A stretch of 64,000 nucleotides of DNA from Meghimatium bilineatum. Taxonomy: Eukaryota > Mollusca > Gastropoda > Stylommatophora > Philomycidae. Within the stretch, counting starts at the first letter, position 1; every line of letters begins with the position of its first letter. Under the pieces are notes generated by a model. That model saw only the letters and a program-made list of their open reading frames with translations, was not told where the DNA came from and ran no database searches. The position numbers and the translations under genes are program-made. This document shows, piece after piece, positions 23,259 to 36,490 of the stretch. Location: assembly GCA_034231615.1 (NCBI GenBank), contig CM067314.1, forward strand, positions 5,458,501-5,522,500. Direction: 5' to 3'.

Positions 23259-26200
23259 GTAAGTTATTTCCTTGTTCTTTGTTAAATATGTTTACACAAT
23301 TAACATGAATGAAATGGAAGTAAAAATTTATTTGAACATAAACTAGTATCAAGGACACCGGCAAACAAGGGACAGATGCTGGATATATGAGACATACCAC
23401 ATACCCCCTCCCTCCTGTTTGCCATGATATTTTATGAAATGTACACCTATAGAGACCTCTGACAGAGTAGCTGTAGTACCCAGTTTGCGTGTGAGTATAG
23501 CCCCATTAAGCCGAAGAAAGCTACTTTCAAGCTAAAGAATCCAGTTCGTTCAACCACCTAACAACTATCTGAATCCAGTGCGTTCAACCACATAACAACT
23601 ATCTGAATCCAGTTCGTTCAACCACCTAACAACTATCTGAATCCAGTTCGTTCAACCACCTAACAACTATCTGAATCCAGTTCGTTCAACCACCTAACAA
23701 CTATCTGAATCCAGTGCTTTCAACCACCTAAAAACTATCTGAATCCAGTGCGTTCTACCACCTTACAACTATCTGAATCCAGTGCGTTCAACCACCTAAC
23801 AACTATCGGTATTTCCCGCCATCCAAGGGGAGGCTCCAATTATGCAGGTGCTAACATGTTTGCCTGATTCTGGGCTCTCTCATAGAATTGTCAAGTCCTG
23901 CACAGATTCTGGGCTCTCTCATAGAATTGTCAAGTCCTGCACAGATTCTGGGCTCTCTCATAGAATTGTCAAGTCCTTCACAGATTCTGGGCTCTCTCAT
24001 AGAATTGTCAAGTTCTGCACAGATTTTTTTCACCACATCCCCATATTTCACCTGTTCATAGATAAGACATCGTATGCGCGTTGGCAGCTAGGACCACGGT
24101 CAAGAATGAAGGTCATCTGATTTCCAGATGTTCTACAAACCCCCGTGTCTCATAAAGTAGCCAAAAAATGAAGATTGTCTTTTTCTTATATTATTTATTG
24201 AACTCCGTCTCGCATTTGACTCTTTCAACACCTCCACATTAGTTTTCCTGGCAGTCCATGGTATTCTCAGCATTCTTCTACAGAACCACATCTCTGCTGC
24301 CTCTAAATTCCCTTTGTTCTGTTTGTTTATTGTCCATGACTCGCATCCTTATGTTAGTATGACAATGTCATAAAAACACCGTTATATTTTCATTTATACT
24401 GACATTATGTATTATCGTTAATATACAGTAATTCATTTCTGAACATTTTCCAATATGGAATATTTTGGGGATCTGCAACAGAAAAATAAATGTAACAGGT
24501 AGGTTAATGAGTTTGCCTCTCTTTTGGAGTCCATTGTCTGTTGTTTGCTTGATTTGTATCTCTTTTGGAGATGCGTGCTCCTTTCAACCAGCGGACAACA
24601 AAGTCCAATTAGGCTATATCAGGACACACTACCATAAAATATTAGAGGTAACAAAGACCCCAAAGTTATCTTATCTAATCTTGTAACGGTGTCAGCGACA
24701 ACGAAACGTTTAAGAACCTTTGGTATAGATATGTTGGTGTTGTTGTTTTTGATATCCAACTGCTGATGAGTAATGCTGCTCTTGTCGATACAATGCCATA
24801 CTTTAAAAAGTGCAGGTCTTCTGAAATTGACTTATTGATTCGCACAATAAGTTAGTGACTGTTAAGGGTGAATGTAGAAGTTTTTTCCTGGCAGTTGGAA
24901 AGTAAGGGCAGTCAATAAGAAGGTGTTGCACTGTTTCATTGTGATGAGAACAGTGTCTATAACTACTATAAGGTATAGATATCAATATATTTTTACTTTC
25001 CTTTATTATTTCATGTCTCTAGCTATTGTCTGTTGTTTGCTTGATTTGTATCGAGACGAACATGAGGAATTCATAAATAAAGATTCATACATACAGGAAG
25101 ATTCATACATACAGGAAGATTCATACATACAGGAAGATTTATACATACAGGAAGATTCATACATACAGGAAGATTCATACATACATTCATACATACAGGA
25201 AGATTCATGCATACATTCATAAATACAGGAAGATTCATTCATACAGGAAGATTCATACATACATTCATACATACAGGAAGATTTATACATACAGGAAGAT
25301 GCATACATACAGGAAGATTCATACATACAGGAAGATTCATACATACATGAAGATTCATACATACAGGAAGATTTATACATACAGGAAGATTCATACGTAC
25401 AGGAAGATTCATACATACAGGAAGATTCAATTAATAATTTATGTCATCCCAAGCTGATGACTCTGTTAGATCTGTTCACGATGCGTACTCGAGCGAGTCA
25501 CACGCCAGGGCCTTTCTACATGATCTCAACAATGAACTGCGCCAGTGGAAACATGGCTTAGCTTTGACGGAGTGGAACTACAAGACCAACATTAGCGACC
25601 ACAACAGGGACCAGGTTGGTTGTTTTAGTTTTTATTGGGGTGGGGAAGGTTTAGTGTGAGGTGAAAGTAGGGTTTAAGAAACCGATACAAGGGTGTGTGT
25701 TGTGGCTGGGAGTGTGGGGGTTTTAATTGCTGCACACTCACGTGGAGTACTATACACTGACTACCCTGACACAACACTGACTACCACGCTTTAAACATCG
25801 GTGGATTCCTAATCCCGGAACTACGCTACGCAGACGACACAGTACTTCTTTCAAACGATATAAAGGGATTGGAACAACTAATCAAGAACACAAAGAAATA
25901 TAGCGAAGCACAAAATTTGTATTTAAACACGCAGAAAACAAAAATAATGTCACCAGATATAACAACACAACAACCAAAAATCAGAATAGACAATACCGAG
26001 ATAGAATGTGTGGATAAATTTGAATACTTAGGAGCAAACATCAACGGTACAGGAGACTGCATGGCAGAAATAAGGAAGAGATTGGCAATGGCATATTGCA
26101 AAATAACACGGCTGAAAAACATATGGAAAAACAACAAAATAGAAACGAAAGTGCTAATGTTACGAACTTTTATTTTTCCGGTTGCAACATACGGCTGTGA

Positions 26201-29200
26201 AACATGGACTCTAATTAAAACAGCGGCAAAGAGGATCAACGCATTCGAGCTGAAATGCTACAGGAAGATACTTAGAATATCATGGAAGGATAAAATCAGA
26301 AACTCAGATATTATAAACACACTGAATATTCCAGAGTGTTGGTTACTAAACACAATAACAAAAAGAAAACTACGTCTGTTTGGTCATATAAAGAGACATA
26401 ACTGTTTAGAAAGACAAATAATGGAGGGAAGAGTACCTGGGAAGAGGAGAAGGGGCAGACCAAGAAGACGATGGACTGACGAATTAAAGATAACATGAAT
26501 ACATCGCTAGAAAATGCAAGCCACATCGCCCAAGACAGAGAGAGGTTCAGAGAGTTCATTGGGAAGACAACGTTCTGGAAGGAAAACGTCACATGACACA
26601 CTCACGTGGAATGTGAACGTTGTGATCAGATTGTGAGATCAGATTGTGGGAATCTAGGTTGTGTCTAAGTCAGTTGGGGGGGGGGGACAACCTTCCTGGG
26701 TCGGCGTGCCAGAATGAGCATTCTCAGAGTGGGAGGACCAAGAAACTTTTTTTTTAAATAGTCATTCCAAGTACCAAGTAGTATCGTCTGAATTATGGGC
26801 ATGTTTCTCGGTACTTATAGTACTCAATAGTTTTCTGAGCTGGTGGGCCGGTTTATCGGTACTTATAGTACTCAATAGTTTTCTGAGCTGGTGGGCCTGT
26901 TTCTCGGTACTTATAGTACTCAATAGTATTCTGAGCTGGTGGGCCTGTTTCTCGGTATCATAGTACTCAATAGTTTTCTTAGCTGGTGGGCCTGTTTCTC
27001 GGTACTTATAGTACTCAATAGTTTTCTGAGCTGGTGGGCCTGTTTCTCGGTATCATAGTACTCAATAGTTTTCTGAGCTGGTGGGCTTGTTTCTCGGTAC
27101 TTATAGTACTCAATAGTTTTCTGAGCTGGTGGGCCGGTTTATCGGTATCATAGTACTCAATAATCTTCTTTATGCTGTCATAGCGTTTGATATGGTGAAA
27201 ATACCGGTGTAATTTTCTGCTGTTTAGCCAGTTTCATTTTACATTCATTTCTCTCAGGATAGCTATATTGGTGATATTTTGGTCCATGGTATTCTGATAA
27301 TTTTTCTGTAACATTTTATTTGAAATGTTGCTATTTTATTTTCCACTATTTTCTTTTCTTTTACCATGACAGTGACAAGATTGATGTTTCTAACAGACAA
27401 ATAAGTGCATATGAAGTCGGGACAAGAAATGATGTTTCTAACAGACAAATAAGTGTATATGTTGTCGGGATAAAAATAGCACGAAGTAAAGACGGAAAAT
27501 GCTTGAGAAAATAAAGAAACAATAAACGATATAAAGTAAAATATATGTATATCTATATATTCTCAGTTTACAGACATCAGCAGTCGTTTTGAAGAATGGT
27601 CTATTAGAAAACGTCAAGATGCAAAACGGTTCCAACTGAATGTTCTACCAGACGACCTGAGAAGACAGATTTCATTGATAACCCTGTCTGCCACATCCAG
27701 GGATAGCAACACTAACAAGTGAGTTGAAAGTTGTTGGAATCTGTTTAGTTAACTCTCGTGTACATATGTAATATGTGTTATTTGAGTGATGTTGTGTGTA
27801 CGTTTGAGCTGGATTCTTGCCTGTGTGATGGTGGGACCTAAAAAGATATCACGGAATAGAGGCACTATGACCTGACATGCATGTTGAAAGAGGCCAGTAA
27901 TTATATTTTGAGAGATTGAGTTGTGTGCCTCATGCCATATAAACTTAAGGTATCCCAGAACCATGCTGAAATCGAATGTGCCTTGCCGAAATGCGCAGAT
28001 ATCGTAGCTAAAATGTAAACCATGACACAATTAACTTCACTCTCTGGACTACATCCTGCTAATCTGTGGGAGTTTGGAAACAAACGGAATAAAAGAAGAG
28101 GCTGGATTTTTTTGATTTTTTTTTTCGTTTCAGCGATAGTGTTTAGAATTTGTTATTTTATTAGTTTTCTCGCGCAAGCTTCAGATCGTAATTGACATAT
28201 TTCTTGTATCTCTCAGCTTAAATTTATTGTGGTTCCCTGTTTGTCATCAATGATGCTTACCGCTAATTGTTAGATTTTCCCTGTGCTTGCTTGGACATTC
28301 ACAGCTCGGTATGTCCTGATGACCATGAGCGAGAGGAGTCCAGCTTTTATTATGACAACAAGTAGAATGACTTACGAATTGACTACAAATTATTACGGCA
28401 GTGACCATGACTTTTGAACATAACTGGGACACATAAGGCAGACCGTGTCTACATTCTCGGTGACTAGAGGAGCATGGCCAGTAAAATACAACTGGAGTAT
28501 GTTCGTGAACAGTGATTTCAGTATGTCTATAAACTTAAACTACGTCAACAATTTGGGCTGGGGGTGGGTGTTTGAAAAAAGCTTACATTTGTTGACAAGG
28601 GGAGAACGGATTTGGCAAAAAGCTGACGTTAACAATACTGATTTTTATACACTAATTAAATTGTTAAAATTTTCCCCCATCGAGGCGAGCCTCTTGAAGT
28701 TGAGATGAAGCGTAGTCCATCCAACAGAGGTTGGTGTGCTCTGCTACAGTATCCAGCGGAAGAGTGATTAGGTTGATGTATTGAACTCTGACCAAAAATA
28801 TCTCATACAAACACACTTAATGAGAATCGTGATTCCTTTCCCATGTTCGGAATAAATTAACTGGTGCCAGTGTGTTGCCGAGACTTAGGGGGAGACGGTA
28901 CAACTGTGGATGTCTCCTGTGTTCAATGATCATGATCCGACGGTTAACCTTAGTCCCCTCTTACGATATTTATATCATTCCACAGGTTTGATCATCTTTA
29001 CTCCCCTATCAGACCCGGTAATATTCTATCACATCTACCTCACTTCTTCCTCCCCCCTCACTGTGACATGCTTATATTCTCTTTTCTATTTCTCAATACT
29101 CATTATTACAACCACCTGTCCTCTCACTCTTTCCCTCAATTTATCTACTGATCTCTCTTTCTCGCATCTTATCTCCTAACCCTAATCCTAACCCTCCTTC

Positions 29201-32200
29201 CATAGCGCTCTAATCCAGCGTAAACCTCTCTTCTCCATTGCTCTTCCTCCATATCTTTCCACAGATAACATTTCTAATATTCCTCATATCTTGATATTAT
29301 TTCGAATCAGGCGGATATTAGATCTTCAAGGGATCATGGTCGATATCTTCAGCACCGGCCATGCTTGTTTACAAAATGGCTCATGTTTTACTCTGGATCC
29401 AGATTTAATAAACTTGATGTCACAATCACGCGACACTGAGCTCCTAAAGAACATCTGGCTTAAATGGAGAGATAATGTAGCTCCTGTCATGAAACCTCAT
29501 TACGTCAAGTTTATTGAATCGCTCAACGCTGGGGCCCAGGAGAACGGTAACGTCTGCATCGTCTCTGTTCTGGTTAATACTATTCATTTCATATGGTTCT
29601 ACGTTTTTTTTTCTTTTACTGTGAGAACACTTGTGTGATTATTCTACTTTCAGTTTTACTTGAAAACTAACCTGCACAATAATCATAAATTCCAAAATAA
29701 CCCCAAATAATACAATCAATAAATTTAAAACAAATTTACACAATAATCATAACTTACACAATAATCATAACTTACACAATAATCATAACTTACACAATAA
29801 TCATAACTTACATAATAATCATAACTTACATAATAATCATAACTTACACAATAATAGTAGATTACACAATAATAGTAGATTACACAATAATAGTAGATTA
29901 TACAATAATAGTAGATTACACAATAATAGTAGATTACACAATAATCATAACTTACACAATAATCATAACTTACATAATAATCATAACTTACACAATAATA
30001 GTAGATTACACAATAATAGTAGATTACACAATAATAGTAGATTACACAATAATAGTAGATTACACAATAATAGTAGATTACACAATAATCATAACTTACA
30101 CAATAATCATAACTTACACAATAATCATAAATTACATAATAATAGTAGATTACACAATATCCTAATTTCAACAATAAATCCTAATTTACACATAAATCAT
30201 AACATACACAATAATCATAACTTACACAATAATCATAACTTACACAATAATCATAACTTACACAATAATCATAACATACACAATAATCATAACTTACACA
30301 ATAATCATAACTTACACAGTAATCATAACTTACCAGAAACAACTGGTTTCTTCCATAAGAAACTAATCATAATTTTTCTAATTATAACTAATCATAATAA
30401 ATGGTGTACCGACCAACTGAATTATCCAGCGTACCGACCAGTTGGATTATCCAACGTACCGACCATCCCGTCTTTTCTTACTTTAGTGGCATGTAACTAT
30501 GTGAAAGTAAATTAATAACTGTGTCGTGACGAAACTAAACATATATATGAGAGTTTATTTTTGTTCTATTGCAAATGTTAGAAGTCAATATTTTATTAAT
30601 ATTAATATTTGCAAAATTTCATCAAAACTGAGATTTCATCTGATGCTAAAATACTCGGACGAGAACGTCAAAATTCTGCCTCAGTCTAGCTGGTTAACGA
30701 ATGTGCATTAATTTTCGTTACTATTTTAGCACGGGCTCGCACGGGCGATCTGTTCCACATATGTAACAGTATATTCTTTTGAAGGAAGTGTTACAGTATA
30801 CTACTTTTGAAGGATGTGTTACAGTATACTACTTTTGAAGGAAGTGTTACAGTATACTACTTTTGAAGGATGTGTTACAGTATACTACTTTTGAAGGATG
30901 TGTTACAGTATACTACTTTTGAAGGATGTGTTACAGTATACTACTTTTGAAGGATGTGTTACAGTATACTACTTTTGAAGGATGTGTTACAGTATACTAC
31001 TTTTGAAGGAAGTGTTACAGTATACTACTTTTGAAGGAAGTGTTACAGTATACTACTTTTGAAGGATGTGTTACAGTATACTACTTTTGAAGGAAGTGTT
31101 ACAGTATACTACTTTTGAAGGAAGTGTTACAGTATACTACTTTTGAAGGATGTGTTACAGTATACTACTTTTGAAGGAAGTGTTACAGTATACTACTTTT
31201 GAAGGATGTGTTACAGTATACTACTTTTGAAGGAAGTGTTACAGTATACTACTTTTGAAGGATGTGTTACAGTATACTACTTTTGAAGGAAGTGTTACAG
31301 TATACTACTTTTGAAGGATGTGTTACAGTATACTACTTTTGAAGGAAGTGTTACAGTATACTACTTTTGAAGGAAGTGTTACAGTATACTACTTTTGAAG
31401 GATGTGTTACAGTATACTACTTTTGAAGGAAGTGTTACAGTATACTACTTTTGAAGGATGTGTTACAGTATACTACTTTTGAAGGAAGTGTTACAGTATA
31501 CTACTTTTGAAGGATGTGTTACAGTATACTACTTTTGAAGGAAGTGTTACAGTATACTACTTTTGAAGGATGTGTTACAGTATACTACTTTTGAAGGAAG
31601 TGTTACAGTATACTACTTTTGAAGGAAGTGTTACAGTATACTACTTTTGAAGGATGTGTTACAGTATACTACTTTTGAAGGATGTGTTACAGTATACTAC
31701 TTTTGAAGGATGTGTTACAGTATACTACTTTTGAAGGAAGTGTTACAGTATACTACTTTTGAAGGATGTGTTACAGTATACTACTTTTGAAGGAAGTGTT
31801 ACAGTATACTACTTTTGAAGGATGTGTTACAGTATACTACTTTTGAAGGAAGTGTTACAGTATACTACTTTTGAAGGATGTGTTACAGTATACTACTTTT
31901 GAAGGAAGTGTTACAGTATACTACTTTTGAAGGATGTGTTACAGTATACTACTTTTGAAGGATGTGTTACAGTATACTACTTTTGAAGGATGTGTTACAG
32001 TATACTACTTTTGAAGGAAGTGTTACAGTATACTACTTTTGAAGGATGTGTTACAGTATACTTCTTTTGAAGGATGTGTTACAGTATACTACTTTTGAAG
32101 GAAGTGTTACAGTATACTACTTTTGAAGGAAGTGTTACAGTATACTACTTTTGAAGGATGTGTTACAGTATACTACTTTTGAAGGAAGTGTTACAGTATA

Positions 32201-35200
32201 CTACTTTTGAAGGAAGTGTTACAGTATACTACTTTTGAAGGATGTGTTACAGTATACTACTTTTGAAGGAAGTGTTACAGTATACTACTTTTGAAGGATG
32301 TGTTACAGTATACTACTTTTGAAGGATGTGTTACAGTATACTACTTTTGAAGGATGTGTTACAGTATACTACTTTTGAAGGATGTGTTACAGTATACTAC
32401 TTTTGAAGGATGTGTTACAGTATACTACTTTTGAAGGATGTGTTACAGTATACTACTTTTGAAGGAAGTGTTACAGTATACTACTTTTGAAGGATGTGTT
32501 ACAGTATACTACTTTTGAAGGATGTGTTACAGTATACTACTTTTGAAGGATGTGTTACAGTATACTACTTTTGAAGGAAGTGTTACAGTATACTACTTTT
32601 GAAGGAAGTGTTACAGTATACTACTTTTGAAGGAAGTGTTACAGTATACTACTTTTGAAGGATGTGTTACAGTATACTACTTTTGAAGGATGTGTTACAG
32701 TATACTACTTTTGAAGGATGTGTTACAGTATACTACTTTTGAAGGATGTGTTACAGTATACTACTTTTGAAGGAAGTGTTACAGTATACTACTTTTGAAG
32801 GAAGTGTTACAGTATACTACTTTTGAAGGATGTGTTACAGTATACTACTTTTGAAGGAAGTGTTACAGTATACTACTTTTGAAGGAAGTGTTACAGTATA
32901 TTCTTTTGAAGGAAGTGTTACAGTATATTCTTTTGAAGGAAGTGTTACAGTATATTCTTTTGAAGGAAGTGTTACAGTATATTCTTTTGAAGGAAGTGTT
33001 ACAGTATATTCTTTTGAAGGAAGTGTTACAGTATATTCTTTTGAAGGAAGTGTTACAGTATATTCTTTTGAAGGAAGTGTTACAGTATATTCTTTTGAAG
33101 GATGTGTTACAGTATACTACTTTTGAAGGAAGTGTTACAGTATACTACTTTTGAAGGAAGTGTTACAGTATACTACTTTTGAAGGAAGTGTTACAGTATA
33201 CTACTTTTGAAGGATGTGTTACAGTATACTACTTTTGAAGGATGTGTTACAGTATACTACTTTTGAAGGATGTGTTACAGTATACTACTTTTGAAGGAAG
33301 TGTTACAGTATACTACTTTTGAAGGAAGTGTTACAGTATACTACTTTTGAAGGATGTGTTACAGTATACTACTTTTGAAGGATGTGTTACAGTATACTAC
33401 TTTTGAAGGATGTGTTACAGTATACTACTTTTGAAGGAAGTGTTACAGTATACTACTTTTGAAGGATGTGTTACAGTATACTACTTTTGAAGGATGTGTT
33501 ACAGTATACTACTTTTGCGTTCCGAACCCTGGGTTCTATGTTTGATCAACAATGACTGCTAACGTAGATCTCTTCTTGGTTTTAATAAGTGCTTATCAAT
33601 GAACACAGAGGCACTTCTTATTACAGAATAAAAATGTCGTTTAATATAAACATCAAGCCAATGGTACAAATCAATATTAAATTCCGGAGTATTTAATATC
33701 TCCGTGACGTATAATACATCACCAATACAAAATGCCACGATTTCACAAACTACTCTAGCACATCCATGAATTTGGCGCACGTTATAATATAAGCTTAATG
33801 AGATTATAGACTATCTCATTATTCTACTATTAATCTCACTTTTGCTCGACTATCTTTATTCCTATTTCAAGTCGGACCGACCTTCTACCAAGACTGCAGC
33901 TCTCTGCCTGTCTGTTGCCAAACTAAAACTAGGACTTGTCTCTCCGGGGAGACAAGTACTCTGTCGACTGTCTCCGGGGACTCTGTGTGACACTCTTCCT
34001 CAGGAGTGAAAATGCGACCGCCCTGCTCGGCAGTCGATAATCCAATCCTTCTTCCTCCTCCACTCCTAAGTTTCTCGAAACTTCCAGAAACTTCCAACCA
34101 ATCAAAAGCTTTCATTTCCCCAGAGGAAAAGCTCTGGCCAATCAGAAATTGATCCTTCTGGTTACAATAAACCCACGTTGCCTCAGACCAACCAGGAAGC
34201 TTCTACCTGGTATGATTCCCGTCTGTCTATTATCTTACATGTTCTTAGGTAAACAAACGTTGCACTTGATCATAGCTTGACACGTTCCTATAAAAACACA
34301 CGTTTGTGTTTTATCGTCGCTTGACACGTTCTTAGATAAACACACCTTTGCATGGTGTGCAACTAGCATCCATAGTGACAACATTTACACAAGAGCAAAA
34401 CATTCAATGTGTTGCATTTCCCCAGTCCATCTCTTGCTATCTGTGAAGGGTTCTCACTTCTTACTGTGAAACCCCCTGCCTGTGAAGGGTTCTGCAACCA
34501 GATAATATCACACATAGACATCAAACTGAAAAACTGCTAAATTATATTGACAATCCAACATTTTAAGTTCTCACAAGATCCAATAGTTACAGACAATAAT
34601 TTCATACTTTTAAAACCGCAACCATGCCTCATTTATGAAGCAGATGGAAAGTATAGTTGTTTATGACATTTGCTTAATGTTAGATTATCTAATAAGTATA
34701 CACAGAACTAGTTAATAAATAAATGTTCTAATATCTACTTTACTTAAGCAGCGCTCCTGATACGGCCCGTTAATTCGTTGCTAGTGGCAATGAAAGCTCT
34801 TGTGACTCATATAGAAACTATTTGCTATGGAAAAATACGTCTGTTGTTTATATAATATATTTTGTATTTGTACGTTTTTGTATCCCATTTAAGCATGTTG
34901 ACTCGGTGAGTCCTTCTATTTCAATAGCTAAACACCACTGATATACATGTGTGTTTTATGTCTGTTTCAATAGCTACACACCATTGATATACATGTATAT
35001 TTTATGTTTGTTTCAATAGCTACACACCATTGATATACATGTATATTTTATGTTTGTTTCAATAGCTACACACCATTGATATGCATGTATATTTTATGTT
35101 TGTTTCAATAGCTACACACCATTGATATACATGTATATTTTATGTTTGTTTCAATAGCTACACACCATTGATATACATGTATATTTTATGTTTGTTTCAA

Positions 35201-36441
35201 TAGCTACACACCATTGATATACATGTATATTTTATGTTTGTTTCAATAGCTACACACCATTGATATGCATGTATATTTTATGTTTGTTTCAATAGCTACA
35301 CACCATTGATATACATGTATATTTTATGTTTGTTTCAATAGCTACACACCATTGATATACATGTATATTTTATGTTTGTTTCAATAGCTACACACCATTG
35401 ATATACATGTATATTTTATGTTTGTTTCAATAGCTACACACCATTGATATACATGCATGTTTTATGTCTGTTTCAATAGCTACACACCATTGATATACAT
35501 GTATATTTTATGTTTGTTTCAATAGCTACACACCACTAATATACATGCATGTTTTATGTCTGTTTCAATAGCTACACAACACTGATATACATGTATATTT
35601 TATGTTTGTTTCAATAGCTACACACCATTGATATACATGTATATTTTATGTTTGTTTCTATAGCTACACACCATTGATATACATGTATATTTTATGTTTG
35701 TTTCAATAGTTAAACACCACTGATATACATGTGTGTTTTATGTCTGTTTATTGCAGGGTTTTCTGATTACAGTCAATTCTGGAAGAAAGACTTATTTCCA
35801 GACACTCCAGAACTTGATGAGATGGTGCAGAATCTGTGGATAAAAGTCCGACCACTCTACTTACAGCTGCATGCCTACGTTCGAAGGAAACTTCGAGAGA
35901 AATACGGCCTATCTGTTGTTGGGTCTGATGGAACAATACCTGCACATCTTTTGGGTATGTTTAACGCGATAATGATTGATTAGATGTTAGAGAACTGTGT
36001 CTCATTGTGCACTTATCTCTTCATGTTAACAAGGTAAGTCGCACTCTCCAGTCCACCTTGGTTTATATTATATTCCTGGATTGAAAATGCAATTAAGTAA
36101 CTTAACGGAGCTAAGGCGAATATGATCAAAGTCGGTATGGTCAGTCTATGTTCTGTGCTGGGCGGTATTGTGCATCGATTGGTTAATTCTAATTGGAGAA
36201 ATCTCTTCTTTATTAACATTTAACCTTTTTTTTTATTGTTTTTGTAATCGGACAGGAAAGCAAGTTCTTTCATGTTGTATAAATTGTTATTGTTTAGGTA
36301 GTCGTCTTGAAGATCGATTCTGGGAAGTTGGAATTTAGAACAGTCAAGCGTGACCAATATAAAATATAAGACATGCGGGTTCATTGGGGAAATAGCCTTT
36401 TAAAATTACTCATTTGACTTTTAACGTTATTTTCATTGACG

Positions 36442-36490
<49 letters not shown>

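Noticed and set aside
25869-26498. 209-codon frame as a host gene
   Set aside because: It contains [16 protein letters not shown] and GRPRRRW, so it is a broken LINE reverse transcriptase.
29176-29195. Telomere-like CTAACCCT words
   Set aside because: Only two or three imperfect copies in a pyrimidine-rich tract; no array.
29725-30174. 149-codon Tyr/Cys/Val frame, minus strand
   Set aside because: Translation of an 18-base minisatellite; no unique flanking coding sequence.
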